From Nannocystis pusilla (GTDB lineage: Bacteria; Myxococcota_A; Polyangia; Nannocystales; Nannocystaceae): a stretch of DNA of 64,000 nt. Made by a program: the position numbers and the translations under genes. Below the pieces are notes generated by a model. It was not told where the DNA came from. It did not search any database and saw only the letters and a list, made by a program, of their open reading frames with translations. Shown here one piece after another: positions 46,391 through 54,182 of the stretch (position 1 is its first letter; each line of letters begins with the position of its first letter). Location of the stretch: assembly GCF_026626665.1 (NCBI RefSeq), contig NZ_JAPNKE010000002.1:2171204-2235203 (forward strand), read 5' to 3'.

Positions 46391-46594
46391 GCGGTGGCGA
46401 GGCGCCTGGCGGAGGAGACAGGTGCGGTGCGGAGGACGGGCGCGGAGGTGGCGAGGCACCTGGCCGAGGAGACAGGTGCGGTGCGGAGGACGGGCGCGGA
46501 TGTGGCGAGGCACCTGGCCGAGGAGACAGGTGCGGTGCGGAGGGCGGGCGTGGTGGTGGCGATTTACCTGGCTGAAGAGACAGGTGATGTGCGT
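46391..46594. repeat. 54-bp tandem repeat, about four units
   Basis: GTGGCGA landmarks at 46394, 46448, 46502 and 46556 show an exact 54-bp period. Each unit carries a CTGGCC-type and a GACAGGTG-type motif 14 bp apart. 54 is a multiple of three, so one frame shows an 18-residue repeat (ARHLAEETGAVRRTGA). A real protein is doubtful because that frame has no supporting ribosome site and runs into the neighbouring gene. The rest of the gap 46169-46767 holds further hairpin-motif pairs (46223/46237, 46672/46686) and no gene. Confidence 0.75.
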
Positions 46595-46715
46595 GTCGGG
46601 CGGACTGTCGCAGGCGGCGAGGGTCGCCCTACGAGACCGGTGATGGGCGACGGGAGGACGCCCCACGGTACCTGGTCGAGGGGACAGGTAGTCGGAACCT
46701 GGAACGGCGAACGCG

Positions 46716-46748
46716 AAGAGGCACCGGGCCAGGGGCCGGGTGCCTCTT
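46716..46748 (-). terminator. Strong hairpin after the Cys-repeat lipoprotein gene
   Basis: A perfect 10-bp stem (AAGAGGCACC/GGTGCCTCTT) encloses a GC-rich loop, 20 bp downstream of the minus-strand stop at 46768. There is no clear T-tract, so termination is probable rather than certain. Confidence 0.6.
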
Positions 46749-46767
46749 GGTCAGCCGCGCGGGCGGC

Positions 46768-47766
46768 TCACTTGCACACGCCGGGCTGGCCGGGGGTGCA
46801 GATGCCGAGGTTGTTGCAGGTCTTGTAGATCAGGTCCTCGGCGCAGTCGGGATCGTTGGGGTCGCAGATCGTGCAGTCGTCGCCGCAGGCCTTGTTCTCG
46901 CAGTCGTTGTAGGCCGGCTGGCAGATGCCGGGGAGCTGGTAGACGCACTGCAGGTTCTCGTCGCAGACCTTGACGGCGGCGTCCTCGATGCAGTCGGGGT
47001 CGGCGGGGTCGCAGAAGGAGCACTGATCGCAGGTGGACTTGCCGCCGCACGGGTCGTAGCCCGGGGACTCGCACAGCTCGTCGCTGACGGGGACGCACTG
47101 GCCCTTGCCGTCGCACGCCTTGATCACGGCATCTTCGGCGCAATCGGGATCGTTGGGGTCGCACTGCGTGCAGGGCTCGCCGCACGGCTTGTCCTCGCAC
47201 GGGGCCCACCCGGACTCCTCGCACACCTGGGGGATGCCGACGACGCACTGCAGCGACTCGTCGCAGCTCTTGACCACCAGCGTCTCGGCGCAGTTCGGGT
47301 CGGCGGGGTCGCAGATCGTGCAGAAGTCGCACACGTCCTTGCCCGCGCACGGGTCGTAGCTCGCGGGCTCGCACAGGTCGGGGGTCTCGGGGACGCACTG
47401 GCCCTCGCCGTCGCAGGCCTTGATGACGTCGGTCTCGGCGCAGTCCTCGTCGTCGGGGGCGCACACGTTGCAACCATCGCCGCAGGCCTTGTCCGCGCAC
47501 GGGTCCCAGCCGGGCTGATCTTCGCAGACGCCGGGGTTGCCGGTGACGCAGGCGCCCTTGGCGTCGCACGCCTTGATGTCCGCGGTCTCGACGCAGTCCT
47601 TGTCGTCGGGGTCGCACACGCTGCAGGCGTCGCCGCACTTCTTGCCCTCGCAGGGCTCGTAGGGGCCGAGCTCGCCGATCGGCTTGTCGATGTCGCAGGC
47701 GCCGATCAGCGCGCCGGCGGCGAGGGCGAGGGCGTACAGGGGGGTGTGGATTAGGTGAAGTCGCAT
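46768..47766 (-). CDS. Lipoprotein with six tandem Cys-rich ~47-residue repeats
   Basis: 332 residues. ATG at 47766 gives MRLHLIHTPLYALALAAG and lipobox LIGAC. The mature protein is six repeats of the pattern DPC-x-GK-x-CGD-x-C-x2-CDP-x-D-x-DC-x-E, then K-x-CD-x2-G-x-CV, then CE, with about eight Cys each. Examples: CEGKKCGDACSVCDPDDKDC, CADKACGDGCNVCAPDDEDC. Acidic CDPxDPDC loops could bind calcium. The regular spacing implies a rod of disulfide-knotted modules, probably a surface adhesin or spacer. Codon use is uniform across repeats. A 10-bp-stem hairpin follows the gene. I do not recognise a named family. Confidence 0.82.
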   Translation of the reverse strand: MRLHLIHTPLYALALAAGALIGACDIDKPIGELGPYEPCEGKKCGDACSVCDPDDKDCVETADIKACDAKGACVTGNPGVCEDQPGWDPCADKACGDGCNVCAPDDEDCAETDVIKACDGEGQCVPETPDLCEPASYDPCAGKDVCDFCTICDPADPNCAETLVVKSCDESLQCVVGIPQVCEESGWAPCEDKPCGEPCTQCDPNDPDCAEDAVIKACDGKGQCVPVSDELCESPGYDPCGGKSTCDQCSFCDPADPDCIEDAAVKVCDENLQCVYQLPGICQPAYNDCENKACGDDCTICDPNDPDCAEDLIYKTCNNLGICTPGQPGVCK

Positions 47767-47855
47767 GGGGTAGGTCCTCTCGGGTCGGGGGTCGCCCCGT
47801 TCATGTCCGCAAAGCGAACCAGTGGGACAACGTCGGTGGAGATTTCGCGTCGAGG

Positions 47856-48659
47856 TCACGGGGCGAGCCGGCGGACGTCGCGGACGCGCCGCGCGAGCGG
47901 GCTTCGTGGGTGGTCGGCGAGGAACGCGCGAGCGAGCTCGGCGCCGCGTGACGGATCATCGACGCAGCTCGCAGCGGCCTCGAGCGCCCGTCGCTCCGGC
48001 GCGAGCACCCCGCCAGGCCAGCGCCGGGCGTGTTCGCCGGCGTCGCGCGCGGCGGCCCCGGCGTCGCCCCCGGCGAGCGACTGCCAGCCGCGCGCGAGCA
48101 GCTCCTGCTCGCCGCGCAGGTCGATGGCGGGCTGAGGAGCGGCGGCATCGTCGAGGTCGCTGGCAGGCTCTGCCGTCGCCGCGTGGGAGGAGTCATCGTG
48201 GCGATCGAGCACGACGGGGTCGCGGGTCGGCGCGGCGGGCTTGGGGCGCGGTCGGACGGCCTCGGCCTCGGGCGTGGGCGCGACGGCGGGGGCGATCGAG
48301 GGCTCGCTGCGCGGGCCGGCGGGCGGCGGGGCGAGGAGGCTGGCGTCGCTCGGGGCGGCCGGCGCGGCGTGGGCCGGGCTCATGGTCGCGGCATCACCTG
48401 TCTTTTCGGCCAGGTCGGGGCCGCGGCGGGCCAGCCACAGCAAGACGGCCGCGGCGAGCGCGAGGGCGACGGCCCAGGCGGCGCCGTGGTGCCGTTTGTA
48501 CATGATCGGAAGGACATGTTCTTGAGGACATGTCCCGGAGATCCGGTCGTGGACGCGCGCGCGGGCGGCCGGCGGCATGGCGCGGCTGCGGCGGTAGGTG
48601 GCCAGCAGGGCGGCGGCGCGGGGATCGAGGGCCGGGAGGTCGTCGCGGGGTTCGGTCAC
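47856..48659 (-). CDS. Single-pass membrane protein co-encoded with ECF sigma factor (putative anti-sigma)
   Basis: 267 residues, GTG start at 48659 overlapping the sigma-factor stop (GTGA). A short cytoplasmic N-terminus (LDPRAAALLATYRRSRAMPP) precedes one transmembrane helix near 58-78 (AAWAVALALAAAVLLWLA). A long Ala/Pro linker and a C-terminal helical TPR-like part follow (LLARGWQSLAGGDAGAAARD, LARAFLADHPRSPLARRVRD). Topology and coupling to the sigma gene suggest an anti-sigma or sensor role, although no zinc anti-sigma motif is seen. The stretch GTCPQEHVLPIM is encoded by a 14-bp-period hairpin array (48502, 48516, 48530), so an intergenic-type repeat has been absorbed into this gene. 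Confidence 0.65.
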   Translation of the reverse strand: MTEPRDDLPALDPRAAALLATYRRSRAMPPAARARVHDRISGTCPQEHVLPIMYKRHHGAAWAVALALAAAVLLWLARRGPDLAEKTGDAATMSPAHAAPAAPSDASLLAPPPAGPRSEPSIAPAVAPTPEAEAVRPRPKPAAPTRDPVVLDRHDDSSHAATAEPASDLDDAAAPQPAIDLRGEQELLARGWQSLAGGDAGAAARDAGEHARRWPGGVLAPERRALEAAASCVDDPSRGAELARAFLADHPRSPLARRVRDVRRLAP

Positions 48660-49210
48660 GGGGTCCTCGTGGTGGCGCCGCGCTGGGCGACGAAGGCGTT
48701 GAAGCGGCGGCGGGCGGTCTTGAGCCGCGCAAGCACGCGGTTGAGGTCGAGGCCCAGGGCCCGCGCGACCTCGGGGCAGGTGAGGCCCTCGATGTCGGCG
48801 AGCTCGAAGATCTCGCGGGTCTCCGGGTCAAGCTGGCCGAGGAAGCTCTCGATGACGTCGGCGGCCTCGCGGTGGGCGGCGTCTTCCTCGGGCGAGCGCG
48901 GGGGCGCGGGCGGATCGACGCGATCGATGCGCCGGGCGGCGCGGGCGTGGCCGCGGCGGTAGTTGGCCGCGACGCCGCGGCCGATGGCGTACAGCCAGCT
49001 GGTGATCGCGCCGCGGCCGTCGAACTCGCCGAGCCGGCGCTGGACGACCAGGAAGACCTCGTGGACGACGTCCTCGGCCTCGGCCGCGGGGACGCCCAGG
49101 CGCTGGACGACGCGCCACACGAAGTCGGCGTGCGTGCGATACACGTCGGCGACGGTGAGGGGCTCGGCCGGAGACCGGAGCGCGTCGAGCAGGACCCCGC
49201 TGGCGGGCAT
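48656..49210 (-). CDS. ECF-type RNA polymerase sigma factor
   Basis: 184 residues from ATG 49210; an earlier ATG at 49249 would add 13. Region 2: VYRTHADFVWRVVQRLGVP, EDVVHEVFLVVQRRL, ITSWLYAIGRGVAANYRRG. Region 4: QLDPETREIFELADIEGLTC, PEVARALGLDLNRVLARLKT. All expected helices are intact. Translation is coupled to the downstream membrane protein by GTGA, the usual sigma/anti-sigma layout. The envelope protein gene immediately upstream on the same strand (49252) is likely in the same transcript. It resembles the sigma factor at the left edge of the window in the VEDAVQEVFL/EDVVHEVFL helix. Confidence 0.9.
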   Translation of the reverse strand: MPASGVLLDALRSPAEPLTVADVYRTHADFVWRVVQRLGVPAAEAEDVVHEVFLVVQRRLGEFDGRGAITSWLYAIGRGVAANYRRGHARAARRIDRVDPPAPPRSPEEDAAHREAADVIESFLGQLDPETREIFELADIEGLTCPEVARALGLDLNRVLARLKTARRRFNAFVAQRGATTRTP

Positions 49211-49251
49211 CGAACCCCTAGATGTCCACGACCGGGCCGAGTCGGACATGG

Positions 49252-50316
49252 TCAGCGCAGGCGAATCGCGAGCCCGAGGAAGGTGGAGAAGCCCACGACC
49301 GCGGGCCGGAACACCACGCCGGGGGCGGGTTCGAGCAAGAAGCCGGGCCGGCGCAGGCCGAACACGGCCTCGGCGCGCAAGAGCAGGCCGACGCGAGGAT
49401 GGAGGGCGACCCGCAGGCCGGCGCCGACGAGCAGGCCGAGCCACAGAGAGCGAGCGGTGCGCGGGATCAGGGCGCCGACGCCCTCGCCGCTGACGCCGCC
49501 GAGCGCGAGGCCGCCGCACAGGGGTACGCGCACGCGGCCGCGCTCCCAAACGCCGCAGCCGCGCGCTGCGGCGTGGCCGTGGGCGAACTTGCCGCCGCGG
49601 CCGTCGCCGAAGTCCGCGCGCCGAAGGGCCCAGTAATGGCCGCTGAGCTCGGCCTCCCACCGCGGACCGGCGAGGGTGAGGCCGAACGCGGCAGTCGGGG
49701 CCGGCCGCGGCAAGACGCCGAGGCCGAGGCCGCCGCCAGCCCAGAGATCGAGGTGAAGGGCGCGATCGCGCGTATCCGGCGATTTCGCTGCGGGCGGGGG
49801 CGGCAGAGGCTCGGCCGGGCCTTCGGGGGCGGGCGAGGGCTGCGGGGCGGGCTCGGGCGGCGGGGTCGGCGGCGGGCTCGGCTGGGGGCTGTCCGGGTTC
49901 TGGGGGGCGCGCGCCGAATCGGGGCCAGGGGGCGGCTCGGGGACGGTGATCTCGGGGCTCGGCGGGGCGGCGGGGTCGGTGGCGCGGACGTCGATGGCGA
50001 CGGCGATCAGCCAGGCGGCGGTGTCGACCGCGGCGCCGCAGGTGTCGCTGGTGAGCACGCGTTCGCTCGGGCCGTCGCCGGCGTCGAGCTGCAGCTCGAG
50101 GCGAAACCGCTGCGGGGCCTCGCGGACGACGACGACGCCGACCCGCACGGGAGTCCGGCGCTCGACCGCGAGGCCGCCGAGGGAGCGCCGGATGCCGGCG
50201 TGCAGCGCCTCGACGCCAGGACAGCCCTCCGCCACCTGCCAGGCGACGACGACCGGATCCGCGGGATCGGCCGCGCGCGCGAGCGCAGTGAGCAGAGCGG
50301 CGACGATGACCGGCAT
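49252..50316 (-). CDS. Exported protein with Pro-rich linker and beta-barrel-like end (354 aa)
   Basis: Signal peptide MPVIVAALLTALARAADP. Residues about 20-115 form an alpha/beta domain (VVVAWQVAEGCPGVEALHAG, RVGVVVVREAPQRFRLELQL) with Cys pairs. A long Pro/Ser/Pro-Glu linker follows (about 120-180). The strand-rich C-terminus (LDLWAGGGLGLGVLP, AFGLTLAGPRWEAELSGHYW, LRAEAVFGLRRPGFLLEP, STFLGLAIRLR) has the alternating pattern of an outer-membrane barrel. It lies directly upstream of the ECF sigma gene. Architecture matches 45221. Function unknown. Confidence 0.68.
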   Translation of the reverse strand: MPVIVAALLTALARAADPADPVVVAWQVAEGCPGVEALHAGIRRSLGGLAVERRTPVRVGVVVVREAPQRFRLELQLDAGDGPSERVLTSDTCGAAVDTAAWLIAVAIDVRATDPAAPPSPEITVPEPPPGPDSARAPQNPDSPQPSPPPTPPPEPAPQPSPAPEGPAEPLPPPPAAKSPDTRDRALHLDLWAGGGLGLGVLPRPAPTAAFGLTLAGPRWEAELSGHYWALRRADFGDGRGGKFAHGHAAARGCGVWERGRVRVPLCGGLALGGVSGEGVGALIPRTARSLWLGLLVGAGLRVALHPRVGLLLRAEAVFGLRRPGFLLEPAPGVVFRPAVVGFSTFLGLAIRLR

Positions 50317-50404
50317 CGAACGGGGGCGGAGTGTACGCGCCGAGGCCGGCGCGGGCCAGTCGCGGCAGACCGAAGCGCGGGGCCGGCCGGACGCGGGTCA
50401 GCAG

Positions 50405-50716
50405 CGCACATGGCCGAGGAGACAGGTTGGCGGCGGCTCGCGCGAGGCCGGAGGTGAAGCTGTCTGCGGAGACAGGCGGCGAGGAGAGGCGCGAGGAGGC
50501 CGGGCAGGGAGGAACGATATGTCCGAAGGGACAGGATCGCAGGCGGGCGCCGAGGGTGCGGCGTTCCGTCCCGAGCGCCGGATGCAGCGCATGGAGGCTC
50601 GCAAGGAATGGCGCGAGGTGTCCTTCGGGACAGGTCGTCGGTGAGATCCCGGAGACGGCCGGCGGCTGGAGCGGGGGACGGTCCGGGCGTCGAGGTGGCC
50701 TTCGGGACATGTGACC
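50405..50716. repeat. Hairpin-repeat cluster in a divergent intergenic region
   Basis: Five separate motif pairs, each exactly 14 bp apart: 50409/50423, 50460/50474, 50519/50533, 50618/50632, 50695/50709. They alternate ATG and AGG cores. Several form perfect GTCC-N4-GGAC stems, including one with a TTCG loop. The gap 50317-50777 contains no gene. Confidence 0.75.
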
Positions 50717-50777
50717 CGTGAGGTCGCGCGGGTGCAGGGGGCCGGGCTACGCGCGCGGTGCGGCTATTCTTCGGAGC

Positions 50778-52641
50778 GTGGATGTCACGCGGAGCCTCCT
50801 CGAGCAGATCCTCGGCGACCTCAAGCGGCGCAAGACCTTCCGTTTCGGCGACGACGAGCGCAACCACGAGTACGACGATCTCGACGTGTTCGTCGGGGTC
50901 GACGACGCCGCGGTGGCCGGCTTCTCGCCCGCGGACGAGGGGAAGGCCGAGGCGTTCATGCTGTGGAGCCGCGCCGGGGAGCAGGCGTTCGCGGCCGACG
51001 GGGCGCTGACGCGGCCGCTGCCGATCGTCTGGGGCGGCTCGCGCAACGCGATCCAGCAGGCGTTCGCCCGTCACGGGCTGACGATCCGGATCGAGGTCGA
51101 CGGCGAGCCGCGCGACGGCTACGACGAGAGCGGGACGCTGGTGCTGAGCCCGCGCTCGGCCGACGAGACGTGCGATCTGCGGCGGCTGTTGGTCGCGTTC
51201 GCCGAGCTCGCGGAGCGCGGGGTGATCGCTCTGGCGCGGGCGGGGATGACCCAGAGCGCCGGCTGGGAGAGCGTCGGCGAGCGCGAGCGCGACGCGCAGC
51301 AGACGGCGGTGTTCTGGCACGATCAGAGCCACGACGGGTTCGACGCGCTGGGCCAGATCCGCGAGCGCCTGCACCTGTACTGGCGCGGCGACGAGGGGCT
51401 GATCGCGGAGGTGCTGACGCGGGCGGGGTTCGCGGTGGAGCGGCCCTCGTCGCCGTCGGTGGCGATCGTCGTCGCCGGCGCGAAGGCGCGGCCGCCGGCG
51501 ATCGAGACGTACGCGGCGGCGCTGCAGGCCAACCCCGCCGCGCCGCCGCGACGCGCTCGCAAGGCGCGGGCGCCGGCCGGGCCGTTCGCGGAGCTGCACC
51601 GCTACCGCGCGCCCGACGGCAACAAGCCGGTCGATCGCCTGGCGTTCGACGCGAGCGGGGCGGGCCTGGCAGTCGCGCAGGTGCCCGATCGCCGCGGCGG
51701 TCCGCAGCACAAGCTGTGCCGGATCGAGGTCGCTACCGGCGAGGTGACGCGGGCCTTCGCGCCGCTGTCGACGTTCTCGGCGACGTGCGGCGGCTGTGTC
51801 TTTAAATGATGGGCGGCTGGTGTACAGCTTCTATGACTTCTTGCCGGATCCGCGGCCGGGGCACGTGCAGCCGGCGGTGCGGCTCCTGGTGTGGGAGCCG
51901 GGCGGCGACGTCGTGCGCGAGCTGGGCGTCCATCCGCTGTCCCACGTCAGCAACGTGTCGCTGTCGAGCGTCGACGCGGACGAGCGGCACGTGGCGCTGG
52001 TGACCGCGACGGGCGCGGCGATCCTCGAGGCGGGGCCGCCCGGCGCGGCGACGTGGCGCGAGCTGGGGCGGGTCGGCGGCGAGGGGGCCGAAGCCTATCC
52101 GATCGCGGTGCTGTCGCCCGACGCGCGACACGTGGCCTGGACGACCGACGGGTCGGAAGATACGCGCTGCGTGGAGCGAGCCGGCGGAGCGGTGGTGTGG
52201 CGCGCCAACTTCTACCCGGGTCACCGCGGCGGCCGAAGCACGCGCAGGCTGATGTTCGACCCGCGCGGCGAGCACCTGCTGGCGCTGTGCGTGCGCAGCC
52301 TGTACGGGCCGGAGCGCGACGGCCGGGTCGAGGTGACGGAGGAGCGCCGGCTGCAGAGCTACGCGGTGACCGACGGCAGCCGCACGCACGCGGCGCTCGA
52401 GGCGGCGACGCTGGGGCTGACGTGCCTGGCGTGGCACCCGGACGGGCAGCGCGCGGCGATCGGGACGGGCGAGGGCGAGGTGGTGCTGGTGGCGTATCCG
52501 GGCGGCGAGCGGCTGGCGGGGCAGCGAGTGTTCGCCAAGGGCGGGACGACGGCGCTGGCGTTCGACCGCGAGGGGACGCGCGTGGCCGCGGGCAGCGAGA
52601 AGGGCGAGATGGCGGTGCTGGCGGTCGACGCGGGCAAGTGA
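50778..52641 (+). CDS. Beta-propeller (WD40-like) protein with N-terminal helical domain, one frameshift
   Basis: GTG at 50778 starts VDVTRSLLEQILGDLKRRKT. Residues 1-235 form a mixed domain with NAIQQAFARHGLTIRIEVDG and HDQSHDGFDALGQIRERL. From about residue 280 a propeller follows: RLAFDASGAGLAVAQVPD, AVLSPDARHVAWTTDGSED, LTCLAWHPDGQRAAIGTGEG, ALAFDREGTRVAAGSEKG. The frame breaks at 51792-51797: TTT-AAA-TGA becomes CVF-NDGRLVYSFYDF if one A is removed. The propeller is clearly continuous across the break, so the true product is about 620 residues. Repeats of this type mediate protein binding; partner unknown. Confidence 0.7.
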
Positions 52642-52643
52642 GC

Positions 52644-52712
52644 GGGGATGCCCCCGAGGGCATGTCGTGAAGGACATGGTTTCATGGGCATGTTCTTGGG
52701 AGCATGTCCGAA
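52644..52712. repeat. 14-bp-period array after the propeller gene
   Basis: Five units, ATG at 52648, 52662, 52676, 52690 and 52704, starting seven bases after the stop codon. It is followed by a gene-free stretch to 53100. Confidence 0.8.
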
Positions 52713-52956
52713 GATGAAGCCGCAGGGACGAGGCGGCGATCGCCAGGCCGTGAGACCGGCGGCGTCGGCCGGTCCCGGAGGTTGCGAGGGCGCTCGGGCA
52801 GGCACGCTTCACTCGCGGGAAACGGCGTACGACGCGAGGGAGCGTGGGGGAGGTGGCAGAGCGATGCCGGCGTGCCGGGGCGCAGGCGGTTGCACAGCGC
52901 GCAATCACGGGCTGCTTCGCCGGGCTGCGGCGAGACGAGGATGCGAGCGCCGACCG

Positions 52957-53098
52957 CCGCTGCGGCCTTTTCCGGGTCGCCGGGCGCGCTACGAGGGCTT
53001 CCCCACCGCTGCGGCCTTTCGGGTCGACAGGCGCGCTACGAGGGCCCGCCCGCCGCTGCGGCCTTTTCCGGGTCGACGGGGCGCGCTACTGTCCGCGC
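52957..53098. repeat. Three tandem copies of a ~47-bp unit before the VOC gene
   Basis: The unit CGCTGCGGCCTTTTCCGGGT...GCGCGCTACGAGGGC occurs three times back to back. The last copy ends a few bases before ATG 53101, so the repeat replaces any ordinary leader. Region 52713-52956 shows no gene. Confidence 0.7.
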
Positions 53099-53100
53099 CC

Positions 53101-53467
53101 ATGATCGGCTACGTCAGTCTCGGTACCAACGACATGCAGCGGGCCTCCGCCTTCTACGACGCGCTCCTCGGCGAGATGGGGGCGAAGCGCACGCTGAACT
53201 TCGACCGATTCGTCATTTGGGGCAAGAGCGAGGCCGAGCCGGCGCTCGCAGTGTGCACGCCGTACGACGGCAAGCACGCGACGGTCGGCAACGGCGTGAT
53301 GGTGGCGCTGGCCTGCGCCGAGCGAGCGGAGGTCGATCGCCTGCACGCGCGCGCTCGCCCTCGGCGGGACCGACGAGGGCGCCCCCGGCGAGCGCGGCCC
53401 GGGCTTCTACGCGGCCTACTTCCGCGACCCCGACGGCAACAAGCTCAACTTCTTCAAGATCGGCTGA
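53101..53467 (+). CDS. VOC (glyoxalase/bleomycin-resistance) family protein, one frameshift
   Basis: About 122 residues. MIGYVSLGTNDMQRASAFYD is the first beta-alpha-beta half; GVMVALACAERAEVDRLHA and FYAAYFRDPDGNKLNFFKIG are the second. A single-base deletion in the GCGCGC run near 53350 must be corrected so that HARA continues as LALGGTDEGAPGERGPGF. The conserved Tyr and Glu/Asn pattern fits small VOC proteins that act on thiol conjugates or antibiotics; the metal site is incomplete. The ATG is certain from the family start. Confidence 0.75.
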
Positions 53468-53506
53468 GCGCGAGGCGGCGAGCGCCGCGTGAGCGTGGCG
53501 AAGCAG

Positions 53507-53530
53507 CCCGAAGGGACATGTCCCTTCGGG
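53507..53530. repeat. 24-bp perfect palindrome containing the array core
   Basis: CCCGAAGGGAC followed by its exact complement, centred on the ATGT core at 53518. A further motif 14 bp downstream (53532) shows it belongs to the hairpin family. Confidence 0.75.
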
Positions 53531-53641
53531 CTGGTCCATTTCCAGAGGGCAATGCGTGGAGATGGTGCGAAGGACAGGTGCTCGCGCGGCGGTGACGACG
53601 GTCGGCCGTCGCGTCACGGCGGCCATGGCGGGTGACATGAA

Positions 53642-53664
53642 GGGCGCCCGCTCGTCGGGCGCCC
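53642..53664 (+). terminator. 9-bp-stem hairpin downstream of the VOC gene
   Basis: GGGCGCCCG and CGGGCGCCC around a five-base loop; perfect pairing, no T-tract. A terminator for the VOC transcript is plausible. Confidence 0.45.
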
Positions 53665-53809
53665 CGGGCGGTGTCTGGGCGGTCGTTTGAAACGGCCCGG
53701 AGGGCGCGGTAGCGCGCAAAGACGCGGGAGGCCTTGATCCGCGCGAGATAGAGAGGAACTGCGAGGATGGCCTCATGCAGCACAGCGGACGCAATCGAGG
53801 GTTCCGAGC

Positions 53810-54106
53810 GTGTGCGCGGCCATCGGCGCGGCCTGGGGATTGTGGGTGGCAGGCTGCGCGCCGGAGGACGACTGGGAGCTGACCGAGATCGGGGTCGAGC
53901 AGGAAATGGCGGAGCTCGCTGCGGAGGAGGCGTGGCAGCGCCTCGAGGCCGAGGCGGACGATGCGGAGCTCGAGGCCGAGGCGGAAGAGGTGTTCGAGCA
54001 GGAAAGGGCGGAGCTCGCGGCCGAGGCGGCGCGGGAGCGGGTCGAGGCCGAGGGGGGCGAGGAGGCCGGGCGCGCGCCGGCGGACGCGGCGCGCCGCGGG
54101 CGATGA
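53810..54106 (+). CDS. Small lipoprotein with acidic coiled-coil
   Basis: 98 residues. GTG 53810 gives CAAIGAAWGLWVAGC (lipobox), then APEDDWELTEIGVEQ and a long Glu/Ala heptad region (LAAEEAWQRLEAEADDAEL and similar). ATG 53775 (MQHSGRNRGFRA) would add a better n-region if one base were inserted. The helix is acidic and probably coiled-coil. No family recognised. It ends seven bases before a 14-bp-period array. Confidence 0.5.
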   Translation: MCAAIGAAWGLWVAGCAPEDDWELTEIGVEQEMAELAAEEAWQRLEAEADDAELEAEAEEVFEQERAELAAEAARERVEAEGGEEAGRAPADAARRGR

Positions 54107-54112
54107 ACGCGG

Positions 54113-54182
54113 GGACATGTCCGATGCAGCATGTCCGAAGGACAATGCTCCATCGGACATGTCGCTCAGGGCATGTCGTTGA
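54113..54182. repeat. 14-bp-period array at a convergent junction
   Basis: Five units, ATG at 54117, 54131, 54145, 54159 and 54173. The last unit encodes the final codons (DMP) of the SelO-like gene on the other strand. Confidence 0.8.

Noticed and set aside
46394..46828. 144-codon open frame over the 54-bp tandem repeat
   Set aside because: No ribosome site, overlap with the Cys-repeat gene, and the frame is explained by a repeat length divisible by three.
53454..53783. Minus-strand frame starting MLHEAILAVPLYLARIKASR
   Set aside because: Only the first 30 residues look protein-like; the rest crosses a palindrome and hairpin and is Arg/Ser-rich. Not supported.
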